Below the pieces are notes generated by a model. That model ran no database searches. It had not been told where the DNA came from and was given only the letters and a program-made list of their open reading frames with translations. From NCBI RefSeq assembly GCF_001279775.1, contig NZ_LGDG01000233.1, positions 5,707-69,706 on the forward strand: DNA of 64,000 nucleotides. The letters are read 5' to 3'. Origin of the DNA: Streptomyces sp. MMG1533 (GTDB lineage: Bacteria > Actinomycetota > Actinomycetes > Streptomycetales > Streptomycetaceae). Positions 44,557 to 53,187 of this stretch are shown here, one piece after another; within the stretch, counting starts at the first letter, position 1, and each line of letters starts with the position of its first letter. The translations under genes were made by a program, and so were the position numbers.

Positions 44557-45617
44557 CGCCGGGAGCGCGGACCGTCCCGGCCGCCGACATCGTGATCGTG
44601 AACTGGAACGCCGGCCGGCATCTGGGGGAGTGCCTGCGCTCGATCGTCCGGGCCGACCGGTCGCGCCTGCGGGTGGCACGGATCGTCGTCGTCGACAACG
44701 CCTCCACCGACGGCTCCCTCCACGGTCTGACCACATCCGGCATCCCGCTCGACGTGGTGCGCAATTCCGGAAACCGTGGCTTCGGCGCGGCCTGCAATCA
44801 GGGCGCTGCCCGGGGCGACAGCGACTTCGTGCTCTTCCTCAACCCGGACACGGAGCTGTATCCGGACACTCTGCGCGCCGTCGGTGACTTCCTCGGCACC
44901 CGGGCCGCGGAGGGCGTCGGCATCTGCGGCGGGCGCATGGTGGACGAGCGAGGAGAGCCGGCGATCTCCTGCTCACGCTTCCCCAGCCTGCGCATCTTCT
45001 TCGGCAAGATGACAGGTCTCGACCGGTTGGCGCCGGCGATCTTCCCACCGCACCACCTGCTGCCCGAGGAAACCACCGCGTCGGGCCCCGTCGACCAGGT
45101 CATCGGCGCCTTCTTCCTGCTGCGCCGCTCGCTCTTCGAGGAGCTGGGCGGCTTCGACGAGCGCTACTTCCTCTACTTCGAGGAGACGGATCTCGCGCTG
45201 CGGGCCCGACGGCGAAACCGGCGCTCGTACTACCTCTACGAGGCCCGCGTCCATCACATCGGCCAGGTGAGCTCCGCCCAGCTGGGCGGCAGGCGGCTGC
45301 GCTACTCCCTGTGCAGCCGCAGTCTGTACGCGTTCCGGCACTGGCCCCGGCCCCATGCCTGGCTGCTGATGGCCCTGACCCTGACGGTCGAACTGACGGC
45401 CAGGGTCGGCAGGGCCCTGCTCCGCAGAAGCCTGTCCGAATGCCGGGCGACCCTCAGCGGATACGGGGGATATCTGAGCTGGCTCTGCATGATCGCCACC
45501 CATGCGTTCGAACGCAGGTTTCTCGAGGCGACGACAGCATCCCCCGGTCCGGCCGCACCTGCCGTATCCGCCCGGACGACCGACTCGACCAAGGACCCCC
45601 TCCATGCACACCGTTGA
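44553..45617 (+). CDS. Glycosyltransferase, GT2 (rhamnosyltransferase-like)
   Basis: The 354-residue protein has the GT2 start ADIVIVNWNAGRHLGECLRS, VVVDNASTDGSLHG, RNSGNRGFGAACNQGAARG and the metal-binding FLNPDTELYPDT. GAFFLLRRSLFEELGGFDER and YFEETDLALRARRRN follow. This is the WbbL-type subgroup that often transfers rhamnose. A hydrophobic region near residues 265-290 may bind the membrane. It overlaps the upstream GT gene by 4 nt and the downstream phosphoglycosyl transferase gene by 14 nt. Confidence 0.87.
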   Translation: MTPGARTVPAADIVIVNWNAGRHLGECLRSIVRADRSRLRVARIVVVDNASTDGSLHGLTTSGIPLDVVRNSGNRGFGAACNQGAARGDSDFVLFLNPDTELYPDTLRAVGDFLGTRAAEGVGICGGRMVDERGEPAISCSRFPSLRIFFGKMTGLDRLAPAIFPPHHLLPEETTASGPVDQVIGAFFLLRRSLFEELGGFDERYFLYFEETDLALRARRRNRRSYYLYEARVHHIGQVSSAQLGGRRLRYSLCSRSLYAFRHWPRPHAWLLMALTLTVELTARVGRALLRRSLSECRATLSGYGGYLSWLCMIATHAFERRFLEATTASPGPAAPAVSARTTDSTKDPLHAHR

Positions 45618-46278
45618 CCGTGTTCCCCCACAGGCCCTGCCGGCCCTGAGCGTCGTACGGCTCACCCCGGCGCGCCGGATTCTGGACATCGCCGTCGTCC
45701 TGCCTCTGTTGCTGGTGCTCGCCCCGCTGCTGATGCTGCTGGCCCTGCTGGTCGCGGCCACGTGCGGCATACCGGTGCTGTTCCGGCAGCGGCGGATCGG
45801 CGCCGGCGGGCGTGAGTTCACGCTGTACAAGTTCCGCAGCATGCGGACGGGCAGCACGGGCCCCGGCGTCACCGGCGGCTCGGACGCGAGGGTGACGCAG
45901 ATCGGACGGATCCTGCGTCGACTCAGCCTGGACGAGCTGCCGCAGCTGTGGAACGTGCTGCGCGGCGACATGACCCTGGTCGGGCCCCGCCCCGAGGTCC
46001 CGGACCTCGCCCGCCGCTACCCACCTGAACACCGGTGGGTGTTCCGGCACCGTCCCGGGCTCACGGGCCCCTGCCAACTCCGGTCGCGCGCGTACGCCGC
46101 GCAGCTCGACGGCCGCACCGACCCGGAGGAGTACTACCTGACGGTGCTCGTGCCCCAACGCACCGCGCTGGACGCGGAGTTCCTCAGCCGGGCCACGGCG
46201 TGGAACGTCGTACGGTTCGTCGGCCGGACGGCCCTGTACACGCTGTCCGCCCTGTGGGACCGAGGGGGCGGGTCGTGA
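45604..46278 (+). CDS. Polyprenyl-phosphate glycosyl-1-phosphate transferase (initiating sugar transferase)
   Basis: The 224-residue protein is a short (catalytic-core) member of the bacterial sugar transferase family. One hydrophobic helix (RILDIAVVLPLLLVLAPLLMLLALLVAA) is followed by FRQRRIGAGGREFTLYKFRSM, RLSLDELPQLWNVLRGDMTLVGPRPE and HRPGLTGPCQLRSRA. It moves a sugar phosphate from a UDP-sugar to undecaprenyl phosphate, the first step of repeat-unit assembly. It lacks the N-terminal four-helix CoA-binding part of WbaP/WcaJ. The ATG at 45604 gives the normal start. The next gene begins in its stop codon. Confidence 0.9.
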   Translation: MHTVDRVPPQALPALSVVRLTPARRILDIAVVLPLLLVLAPLLMLLALLVAATCGIPVLFRQRRIGAGGREFTLYKFRSMRTGSTGPGVTGGSDARVTQIGRILRRLSLDELPQLWNVLRGDMTLVGPRPEVPDLARRYPPEHRWVFRHRPGLTGPCQLRSRAYAAQLDGRTDPEEYYLTVLVPQRTALDAEFLSRATAWNVVRFVGRTALYTLSALWDRGGGS

Positions 46279-47249
46279 TGCGTGCCGTGGTGACCGGTGC
46301 GGCCGGATTCATCGGCTCGCACCTGTGCGAGCACCTGATGTCCTGCGGGGACGAGGTCGTGGGCATCGACGCCATGACGGACTTCTACGAGCCCTGGCGC
46401 AAGCGGCAGAACCTTGGCCGGCTGCTGGACCGGGACGGGTTCACGTTCCGGCAGGGCGATCTGCTGGACCTCCGCCTGGAACCCCTGTTCGCCGATGCCG
46501 ACGCCGTCTACCACCTCGCGGGCCAGCCCGGCGTCCGCGGTTCCTGGGGTGCTGAATTCACCGTCTACCTCGAACGCAACGTCCTGGTCACCCAGCGCGT
46601 GCTCGAGGTGGCGCGGGACACCGGACTGCACCGGCTGGTCTTCGCGTCCAGCTCGTCGGTCTACGGGGACGCGGAGGCGTATCCGACTCCGGAAGCGGTG
46701 TGTCCCCGGCCCGTTTCCCCGTACGGCGTCACCAAACTGGCCGCGGAGCAGTTGTGCGAGACCTATCGCACCGCCTTCGGCGTCCCGGCCGCCTCGCTGC
46801 GGCTGTTCAGTGTGTACGGCCCCCGGCAGCGGCCCGACATGGCTTTCTCGCGGCTGGTCGCGGCGGCCTGCACGCAGCGGCCCTTCCCGCTGTACGGGGA
46901 CGGCGGGCAGAGCCGGGACTTCACCTACGTCGGCGACGTGGTGACCGCCATGCGCGAGGCCGCGCTCTCCTCGTGGAACGGTGTCGCCAACCTCGGTGGA
47001 GGCAGCGAGGTGACGATGAATCAGGCCATCGCGCTGCTCGGGCAGTTGGCTGCCCCGGTGAACGTGGTACGGGGGCCTGCGCGGCCCGGCGACGCCAGGC
47101 GTACCTCGGCCGACATCACCGTGGCGCGGGACGCCTTCGGTTTCCGGCCCGTCACCGACATCCGTACGGGACTCGCTGCGATGGTGCGGGCCGAGCGGGC
47201 GTCCCGTCCAACCAGGCCCGAAGGCCATTCGGTCGCGGGACGACGGTGA
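46278..47249 (+). CDS. NAD-dependent UDP-sugar epimerase (extended SDR)
   Basis: The 323-residue protein has MRAVVTGAAGFIGSHLCEHL (NAD site), YHLAGQPGVRGSW, the catalytic Ser in VFASSSSVYG and YxxxK in PVSPYGVTKLAAEQ. LRLFSVYGPRQRPDMAF and RDFTYVGDVVTAM follow. This pattern fits UDP-glucuronate 4-epimerase or UDP-glucose 4-epimerase-like enzymes. With the UDP-glucose dehydrogenase at 49704, UDP-galacturonate is a reasonable product; that is inference. ATG overlaps the previous stop (TGATG). Confidence 0.83.
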   Translation: MRAVVTGAAGFIGSHLCEHLMSCGDEVVGIDAMTDFYEPWRKRQNLGRLLDRDGFTFRQGDLLDLRLEPLFADADAVYHLAGQPGVRGSWGAEFTVYLERNVLVTQRVLEVARDTGLHRLVFASSSSVYGDAEAYPTPEAVCPRPVSPYGVTKLAAEQLCETYRTAFGVPAASLRLFSVYGPRQRPDMAFSRLVAAACTQRPFPLYGDGGQSRDFTYVGDVVTAMREAALSSWNGVANLGGGSEVTMNQAIALLGQLAAPVNVVRGPARPGDARRTSADITVARDAFGFRPVTDIRTGLAAMVRAERASRPTRPEGHSVAGRR

Positions 47250-47267
47250 CATCGCGTCGTTCCGCCG

Positions 47268-48239
47268 TCAGGTGGAGACCTGCGCCCCGTGGTAGTACGC
47301 GACGATCTCCTGAGCCGTCAGCTGCCGTTCGCTCCTGCGCCCCAGGAAGAACAGGGCCGAAGCGTCGTCCGTCGCGTAGTCCGGCGCGACGAGGCGGTCG
47401 ACGGAGCGCATCCAGAACAGCAGCCCCCGCACCGCGCGGCCCGCGAGCGGGGAGCGGGTCAGCCCGCGGACCAGGTGGTCGATGCTCCACAGCAGTTGGG
47501 TGCCCGGACCCGCGACGGGGCCCGCGGCGAGCTCCTCGAACCACCGGAAGAGATAGCGGTGGCCACTGGCGGTGTAGCGCGTGAAGTCGTGGGCGCCGGC
47601 GTGCACCTGCTGCAGGAACGGGGTCTCCGCGTAGACGAGTCCGTCGGGCTTCAGGACCCGGTGGATCTCGGCGACGACCAGATCCGGATCGAGTACGTGC
47701 TCCAGCACGGCCTGGACCAGCACCGCGTCGACGCTCGCCGACGGAAGCGGAATCTGATGGGCATCCGCGATGAACTGGGTGACCGGGCTGCCGACGATGT
47801 CGAATCCGATCACCTGAACGCGCGGGTCGCGGTAGATCGCGTCCACACCGTTGCCGACCGTGGCCCCGCCGACGACGAGCAGTGTCGGAGCGGGGCCGAC
47901 AAGACTTCGCAGCAGCAGGTCGATGTTCCGGGCCGCGACACGGTTGGGCGGCTTGAGGATGCGGCGGAGCGGGGCGGGAAGGGTGTCGGCGCCCCCGACG
48001 GGCCGTGGCCCCGCGGCGTCCGTACGGTCGGCCGTCGCCACCACGTCCTCGCGGTCCACGACGCTGCGCTCGAAGTCGACGAGGACCGGCCACCGCCGGG
48101 CCATCGGGAAGGCCATGGGCTCGTGGCAAGGGCAGGCGGGGGCGCTGCAGTTGAATCCGTCGGGCTTTGCCACCAGGGCGGACCGGCAGCGCGGACACAC
48201 CAAGAGCTGCTCGATCCATTTCGATTCGGCCAGGGCCAT
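47268..48239 (-). CDS. Class I SAM methyltransferase with N-terminal zinc-ribbon-like segment
   Basis: The 323-residue protein starts MALAESKWIEQLLVCPRCRS with further cysteines (FNCSAPACPCH), a Trm112-like metal knuckle. A methyltransferase domain follows: TLLVVGGATVGNGVDAIYRD, VIGFDIVGSPVTQFIADAHQ, AVLVQAVLEHVLDPDLVVAEIHRVLKPDG and DFTRYTASGHRYLFRWFEE. It may methylate a glycan or a nucleotide sugar. It is on the minus strand, convergent with the epimerase gene and divergent from the GT4 gene at 48364, so its promoter shares the region with operator copy 3. Confidence 0.8.
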   Translation of the reverse strand: MALAESKWIEQLLVCPRCRSALVAKPDGFNCSAPACPCHEPMAFPMARRWPVLVDFERSVVDREDVVATADRTDAAGPRPVGGADTLPAPLRRILKPPNRVAARNIDLLLRSLVGPAPTLLVVGGATVGNGVDAIYRDPRVQVIGFDIVGSPVTQFIADAHQIPLPSASVDAVLVQAVLEHVLDPDLVVAEIHRVLKPDGLVYAETPFLQQVHAGAHDFTRYTASGHRYLFRWFEELAAGPVAGPGTQLLWSIDHLVRGLTRSPLAGRAVRGLLFWMRSVDRLVAPDYATDDASALFFLGRRSERQLTAQEIVAYYHGAQVST

Positions 48240-48286
48240 GTGCGCTCCATCCCGGGGCGTTGGTCGTACGCCTATCTTGCGACAGA

Positions 48287-48342
48287 TTGACCAGAGATGC
48301 CCGAAGAGGGATGATGGTGTACGTTTACATTGTAAATATACG
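48287..48342 (+). promoter_or_regulatory. EPS promoter plus conserved operator, copy 3
   Basis: The -35 is TTGACC (48287-48292), the spacer is 17 bp and the -10 is GATGAT (48310-48315). The element at 48319-48342 reads GTACGTTTAC, ATT, then GTAAATATACG. In this copy TTTACAtTGTAAA forms a perfect inner dyad. The ATG of the GT4 gene lies 22 nt after the element with GGTGGTGAT as ribosome site. Confidence 0.7.
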
Positions 48343-48363
48343 AACTCCATGTGGTGGTGATCC

Positions 48364-49647
48364 ATGATGCGGAGCAGGACATTCGTCCCCGGCGCGGGGC
48401 ACCAGGGCGGCACGGCCGTCGGCTGGCCCGCGTCGCTCCCGCAAGTGGGGCCGCCGACGGCGCTGCCGGCGCCGCCGACCCTGCCCCGTATCAAGATCCT
48501 GCACGTCATCACCAGGTTCGAGGCGGGAGCCGGCGGCAACACGCTGCTGTCGGCGGCGGGCATGGACCCGGAGCGGTACGAGGTCTGGATCGCCGGAGTG
48601 CCGGGCGGCGACCTCTGGGACCGGGCCCGCGCCGACGGGGTCCGCACGGTCGAGGTACGCGGGTTCCGGCACACACTGACGCCCGCCGACCTGCTGGTGC
48701 TGGTGCGGCTGGTGCGGCTGGTGCGGCGCGAACGGTTCACCGTCGTGCACACACACTCGGGCAAGGGCGGCTTCCTGGGGCGGCTCGCCGCACGGCTGTG
48801 CCGCACACCGGTGGTGGTGCACACCTTCCACGGCCTCAGCTTCCATCCGTACCAGTCCCGCACCAGGCGCACGCTCTACCGCTGCCTGGAACGGGCGACG
48901 CGCCGCTTCACCCACCGGTTCCTCGCCGTCGCCCCGCGCGTGGCGCAGCAGGCCGTCGAGGAGCGTCTCGCCCCGCCCGGCCTCATCCAGGTGGTGCCCT
49001 CTGCGGTGGCTCTGGGGCACATTCCCGAGAGGTTCGACCCCCTTGCCCGGCGCGTGCTCGGCACGCCCCGCGGTACGGCCCTCATCGGCACTGTCGGCCG
49101 GATCGACACCCAGAAGGCCCCCCTGGACTTCATCCGTATGGCGGCTGCGATCCGTGCCGAGCACCCCGGCACCGCCTTCGCCATGATCGGCGACGGACCG
49201 CTGGAAGACGAGGTCCGGCGGCTCGCCGCGCAGCTGGACGTCGAGGTCACCTTCACCGGCCACCGGCAGGACGCCGCCTGGCTGGTCGCCGGCCTGGACG
49301 TCTTCGTGATCACTTCGCTGTACGAGGGTCTCGGCCGGGCCCTCACCGAGGCGCTGGCCGCCGGGCGTCCGGTGGTGGCGACGGCCGTGAACGGCGTGCC
49401 CGACCTGGTGGAGCACGGCGCCACGGGTCTGCTCGTGGCACCGGCCGACCCGGAGGGCGCGGCGCGAGCGGTCTGCTGGCTGCTCGACCACCCGCGGGAG
49501 GCCGCCGAGCTGGGCCGGCAGGGCAGGCGCCGGGTACGCGCGGGCTTCGCACCGCAGGCCATGTGCGCGGCTGTGGACGCCTGCTACCGCGACCTGCTGG
49601 GCCTTCCGCAACAGACCCAGGCACCTGTAACGCCCCCAAGCCCCTGA
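48364..49647 (+). CDS. Glycosyltransferase, GT4
   Basis: The 427-residue protein has a Pro-rich 40-residue leader, then RIKILHVITRFEAGAGGNTLL and VVHTHSGKGGFLGRLAARL. The GT4 C-terminal half has LIGTVGRIDTQKAPLDFIRM, FAMIGDGPLEDEVRRLA, FTGHRQDAAWLVAGLDVFVI and the EX7E motif in SLYEGLGRALTEALAAGRPVV. It is a retaining transferase acting on the lipid-linked chain in the cytoplasm. It is the first gene under operator copy 3, and ugd follows 57 nt downstream. Confidence 0.9.
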   Translation: MMRSRTFVPGAGHQGGTAVGWPASLPQVGPPTALPAPPTLPRIKILHVITRFEAGAGGNTLLSAAGMDPERYEVWIAGVPGGDLWDRARADGVRTVEVRGFRHTLTPADLLVLVRLVRLVRRERFTVVHTHSGKGGFLGRLAARLCRTPVVVHTFHGLSFHPYQSRTRRTLYRCLERATRRFTHRFLAVAPRVAQQAVEERLAPPGLIQVVPSAVALGHIPERFDPLARRVLGTPRGTALIGTVGRIDTQKAPLDFIRMAAAIRAEHPGTAFAMIGDGPLEDEVRRLAAQLDVEVTFTGHRQDAAWLVAGLDVFVITSLYEGLGRALTEALAAGRPVVATAVNGVPDLVEHGATGLLVAPADPEGAARAVCWLLDHPREAAELGRQGRRRVRAGFAPQAMCAAVDACYRDLLGLPQQTQAPVTPPSP

Positions 49648-49703
49648 ACCGGAGTGCGCCGCCGGAGAACACCTTCGTCCGCGCCCCGACCACGGAGATC
49701 GAC

Positions 49704-51029
49704 ATGCGCCTCACAGTCATCGGCACCGGATACGTCGGAGCGGTCCACGCCGCCTGCATGGCGGACATCGGCCACGAGGTCCTCGGCGTCGACGTCGACG
49801 CCGAGCGGATCGCCGCGCTCGCCACCGGCCGACCCCCGTTCTTCGAACCGGGACTGTCCGCAATGCTCAAGGGGGCGGTCGAGGCGGGGCGGCTGCGCTT
49901 CACCACCTCGCCGGCCGAGGCCGCCCGGTTCGCCGACACGCACTTCGTCTGCGTCGGCACCCCGCAGGATCCTCGCTCGGGCGCCGCCGATCTGCGCTAC
50001 GTCGAGGCAGTCGTGGACGGCTTGGCGTTCCATCTGCGCGACAGCGAGTACGAGCGGGTCCTGGTCGTCGGCACTTCGACGGTGCCGGTCGGCACGGCGG
50101 ACCGGCTGACCGACCGGCTGCACGCGGCTGCTCCGGATGCCGAGATCGCCTGGAATCCGGAATTCCTGCGTGAGGGCTGCGCGGTCCAGGACACCCTCCG
50201 GCCGGAGCGCATCGTGGCGGGCTTCCGCTCGGAGCATGCCGAGGCCCGGCTGAGGGAGGTCTACGCGCCCCTGCTGGCCGCCGGCACACCGTTCATCCGC
50301 ACCGACCTGGCCACCGCCGAACTGGTCAAGCTGGCATCCAATTCCTTCCTCGCCACCAAGATCTCCTTCATCAACGCCATGGCCGAGATCTGCGACGCCA
50401 CCGGCGCCGACGTCCTCACCCTGGCCGAGGCGATGGGCGCCGACTCCCGCATCGGCCCCCGCTTCCTGGCCCCCGGCCTCGGCTTCGGCGGCAGCTGCCT
50501 GCCCAAGGACATCCGGGCCTTCGTGGCCCGCGCCGAGGAACTCGGCCGGGGCGAGTCGGTGGCCTTCCTCCGCCAGGTCGACGAGATCAACACGCGGCAG
50601 CGCAGCCGCACCGTCGACCTCGCGCAGGAACTCGTCGGCGGGAGCTTCGCGGACCGCAGCGTCGCGGTCCTGGGGGCCGCCTTCAAACCCTGCAGCGACG
50701 ACGTGCGGGACTCGCCGGCGCTCGCGGTGGCGGACGCCGTCCGGCGCCGGGGAGCACAGGTCCGCGTCCACGACCCCGAAGCGGTCGACAACGCCCGGGC
50801 CGCCTATCCCGCGCTGCAGTTCGCCCTGGACGTGGCCAAGGCGTGCGAGCAGGCCGATGTCGTCCTGCACCTCACCGAATGGCCTCAGTACCGCGAGCTC
50901 GACCCCGCCGCGCTCGCCGCGGTGGTGCGTACCCCCGCCATCGTCGACGCGCGCAACACCCTCGATCCCGTGGCCTGGCGCTCGGCGGGCTGGACACTGC
51001 GCGCGCCGGGCCGCCCGCGGCTCGGCTGA
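49704..51029 (+). CDS. ugd: UDP-glucose 6-dehydrogenase
   Basis: The 441-residue protein has the NAD site RLTVIGTGYVGAVHAACMAD, then STVPVGTADRL, WNPEFLREGCAVQDT and the catalytic Cys in GLGFGGSCLPKD. The C-terminal domain has AVLGAAFKPCSDDVRDSPAL and HLTEWPQYRELD. It oxidises UDP-glucose twice to UDP-glucuronate, the source of acidic sugars in the polymer. ATG at 49704 is preceded by GGAG-like bases. Remnants of an epimerase and a nucleotidyltransferase gene follow directly. Confidence 0.94.
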   Translation: MRLTVIGTGYVGAVHAACMADIGHEVLGVDVDAERIAALATGRPPFFEPGLSAMLKGAVEAGRLRFTTSPAEAARFADTHFVCVGTPQDPRSGAADLRYVEAVVDGLAFHLRDSEYERVLVVGTSTVPVGTADRLTDRLHAAAPDAEIAWNPEFLREGCAVQDTLRPERIVAGFRSEHAEARLREVYAPLLAAGTPFIRTDLATAELVKLASNSFLATKISFINAMAEICDATGADVLTLAEAMGADSRIGPRFLAPGLGFGGSCLPKDIRAFVARAEELGRGESVAFLRQVDEINTRQRSRTVDLAQELVGGSFADRSVAVLGAAFKPCSDDVRDSPALAVADAVRRRGAQVRVHDPEAVDNARAAYPALQFALDVAKACEQADVVLHLTEWPQYRELDPAALAAVVRTPAIVDARNTLDPVAWRSAGWTLRAPGRPRLG

Positions 51030-51045
51030 ACGGCAGGAGAAACCC

Positions 51046-51132
51046 ATGCGTGTCGTAGCATCCGGCGGAAGCGGCTTCCTCGGGTCGCACCTGTGCGAAG
51101 CGCTCCTGAGCCGGGGCGACAGCGTCCGCTGC
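51046..51132 (+). pseudogene. 5' remnant of an NAD-dependent sugar epimerase
   Basis: GGCAGGAGA then ATG starts MRVVASGGSGFLGSHLCEAL and continues to GDSVRC, the perfect N terminus of an extended-SDR sugar epimerase with its NAD motif. After about 29 codons the match ends and the frame runs on as Arg/Pro-rich sequence with no domain. The rest of the gene has been deleted. Confidence 0.7.
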
Positions 51133-51330
51133 CTACCTGACGAGCGACCTGGCGCCGGTCGGGGTCTGCCTCGTCACCCCCGTCGTGCACGAGGCCGTAC
51201 AGCCGTCTCAGCGCGGCGAGCCGGAGTTCACCGATGCCCTTCCGTGGCTGCTCGACCAGGGGCGCGACGAGTGCGTCGTGGCCACGCGGCTCACGGAGAT
51301 CGCCCGCTGGTGTGCAGTCGGAGACATCGA
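51131..51330 (+). pseudogene. Internal remnant of a glucose-1-phosphate thymidylyltransferase-like gene
   Basis: In a frame different from the epimerase remnant, the DNA encodes YLTSDLAPVGVCLVTPVVHE followed by PSQRGEPEFTDALPWLLDQG. This closely resembles the central part of long RmlA/StrD-type nucleotidyltransferases (G-x-F-x-P-x-x-H ... PSxRGELEITDA). No N-terminal GGxGTRL motif is nearby, so only about 60 codons remain. The fusion point lies at about 51131. Confidence 0.55.
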
Positions 51331-51332
51331 TC

Positions 51333-53159
51333 ATGAGCGCACACATCGAGGACTACGCTCTCCTCAGCGACCTGGAAACCGCCGCCATGGTCGGCCGGAA
51401 CGGTTCCATCGACTGGCTGTGTCTGCCCCGTTTCGACTCGCCGGCCTGCCTGGCCGCGCTGCTGGGTACGGAGGACAACGGCTTCTGGCGGGTCGCCCCG
51501 GTTGCCGCACCCGCTACCTGCACCCGCCGCGCCTACCGGCCCGACACGCTGGTCCTGGACACCTGGTGGGAGACCGCGGAGGGAGCGGTCAAGGTCACCG
51601 ACTTCATGCCGCCCCGCGCCCAACTGCCGTGCATCGTCCGCGTCATCGAGGGCCTGTCGGGTGCCGTGCCCGTACGCAGCGAACTGCGCCTGCGCTTCCA
51701 CCAGGGCCGCGTGGTGCCCTGGGTCAGGGTCACCGACGACTGCACGGTCGCGGTCGCCGGGCCGGACTCCGTGTGGCTGGGTGCGGACGGCCCCGTGCGC
51801 GCCCTCGGCAAGGACGGCTCCACGGTCCTCGACTTCACCGTCACGCCGGGCCGGCGGCTCGCCCTCACCCTGGTGTGGGCGCCCTCGCACCGCCCCGCGC
51901 CGACCGCATCGGTGTCCGTCCCGGCGGAGTCGATGCTCAAGGAGACCGACGACTTCTGGCGGCGTTGGGCGGGCCAGTGCCGCTACCAGGGGCCGTGGCG
52001 GGACGCCGTGGTGCGCTCGCTGATCACCCTGAAGGCGCTCACCTTCGCGCCCACCGGCGGCATCGTCGCCGCCCCGACCACATCGCTGCCCGGGTGCATC
52101 GGCGGCGAACGCAACTGGGACTACCGGTACTGCTGGCTGCGCGACTCCACCCTCACCCTGTCCTGCCTGCTGCGCAGCGGCTACCGGGACGAGGCGGCGG
52201 CCTGGCTGGACTGGCTGGTGCGGGCCATCGCCGGTGACCCGGCCGACCTGCAGACCGTGTACGGGCTCGGCGGACAGCGGCTGCTGCCGGAGACGGAGGC
52301 GCCCTGGCTGCACGGCTACGAGGGTTCGCAGCCGGTACGGTTCGGGAACTCCGCCGTCGGCCAGTTCCAGCTGGACGTGTACGGCGAGGTCCTGGACACG
52401 CTGTACTTGTCCCTGCGGGCGAACATCCCCATGCCCGCCCATGTGTGGGACCTGGTCGGAGAGATGATGGGCTTCCTGCAGCGGCACTGGCGGGAACCCG
52501 ACCAGGGCCTGTGGCAGGTGCGGGGACCGCGGCGGCAGTTCGTCCACTCCAAGGTCATGGTGTGGGTGGCCGCCGATCGTGCCCTGCGCATGGGGGAACT
52601 GCTGGGCCGCAACGGATCCTCGGCCGAGTGGCGGGCCATGCGCGACGAGGCGCACCGGCAGGTCCTCCGTCAGGGCTGGGACGCGGAGCAGCGGTCCTTC
52701 GTGCAGTCCTATGGTTCCGCCGACCTGGACGCCTCGGCCCTGCTGATGCCCCGGCTCGGCTTCCTGCCCGCCGGGGACCCGAGGGTGCTGTGCACCGTCC
52801 GCGAGATGCAGCGGCTGGACCACGGAGGGTTCCTGTGGCGGTACGCGCCGGGCGGTGACGGCGCGCACGGGGTGGACGGCATGCACGGCCACGAGGGCGC
52901 GTTCGTGGCGTGCTCCCTGTGGTACGCCGACGCCCTCGCCGCGACCGGGCATGCCGAACAGGCCCGCGAGGCCTTCGAGCGGGTGCTCGCCGTCCGCAAC
53001 GACGTCGGACTGCTGTCGGAGCAGTGGGACCCGGACGCCGGACGCCAGATGGGCAACGCACCGCAGGCGTTCAGCCACATCGCCCTGGCGGAGACGGCGT
53101 TCGCCCTGTCGGCAGCATCCCGGAGCCCCCGTGGCCGGGAAGCCTCGGGTCGGCGGTGA
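51333..53159 (+). CDS. Glycoside hydrolase family 15 (glucoamylase/trehalase-type)
   Basis: The 608-residue protein has the GH15 layout: IEDYALLSDLETAAMVGRNGSIDWLCLPRFDSPACLAALLG at the N terminus, a beta-sandwich to about residue 230, then the (alpha/alpha)6 barrel. The barrel has GGERNWDYRYCWLRDSTLTL and the catalytic Glu region GHEGAFVACSLWYADAL. Bacterial intracellular members cleave trehalose or short alpha-glucans. No signal peptide is seen. GGAG at 51321-51324 is 8 nt before the ATG. Its place in the EPS locus could mean turnover of a glucan side product, but the trehalose importer 40 kb away is an equally good functional partner. Confidence 0.88.
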   Translation: MSAHIEDYALLSDLETAAMVGRNGSIDWLCLPRFDSPACLAALLGTEDNGFWRVAPVAAPATCTRRAYRPDTLVLDTWWETAEGAVKVTDFMPPRAQLPCIVRVIEGLSGAVPVRSELRLRFHQGRVVPWVRVTDDCTVAVAGPDSVWLGADGPVRALGKDGSTVLDFTVTPGRRLALTLVWAPSHRPAPTASVSVPAESMLKETDDFWRRWAGQCRYQGPWRDAVVRSLITLKALTFAPTGGIVAAPTTSLPGCIGGERNWDYRYCWLRDSTLTLSCLLRSGYRDEAAAWLDWLVRAIAGDPADLQTVYGLGGQRLLPETEAPWLHGYEGSQPVRFGNSAVGQFQLDVYGEVLDTLYLSLRANIPMPAHVWDLVGEMMGFLQRHWREPDQGLWQVRGPRRQFVHSKVMVWVAADRALRMGELLGRNGSSAEWRAMRDEAHRQVLRQGWDAEQRSFVQSYGSADLDASALLMPRLGFLPAGDPRVLCTVREMQRLDHGGFLWRYAPGGDGAHGVDGMHGHEGAFVACSLWYADALAATGHAEQAREAFERVLAVRNDVGLLSEQWDPDAGRQMGNAPQAFSHIALAETAFALSAASRSPRGREASGRR

Positions 53160-53187
53160 CCCGGATCGACGCGATCACCGGGTGGGA

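Noticed and set aside
51185..52237. 350-codon frame starting in the rmlA-like remnant and running into the GH15 gene
   Set aside because: Only the first part (to about 51330) resembles a real protein; the rest is the out-of-frame shadow of GH15.
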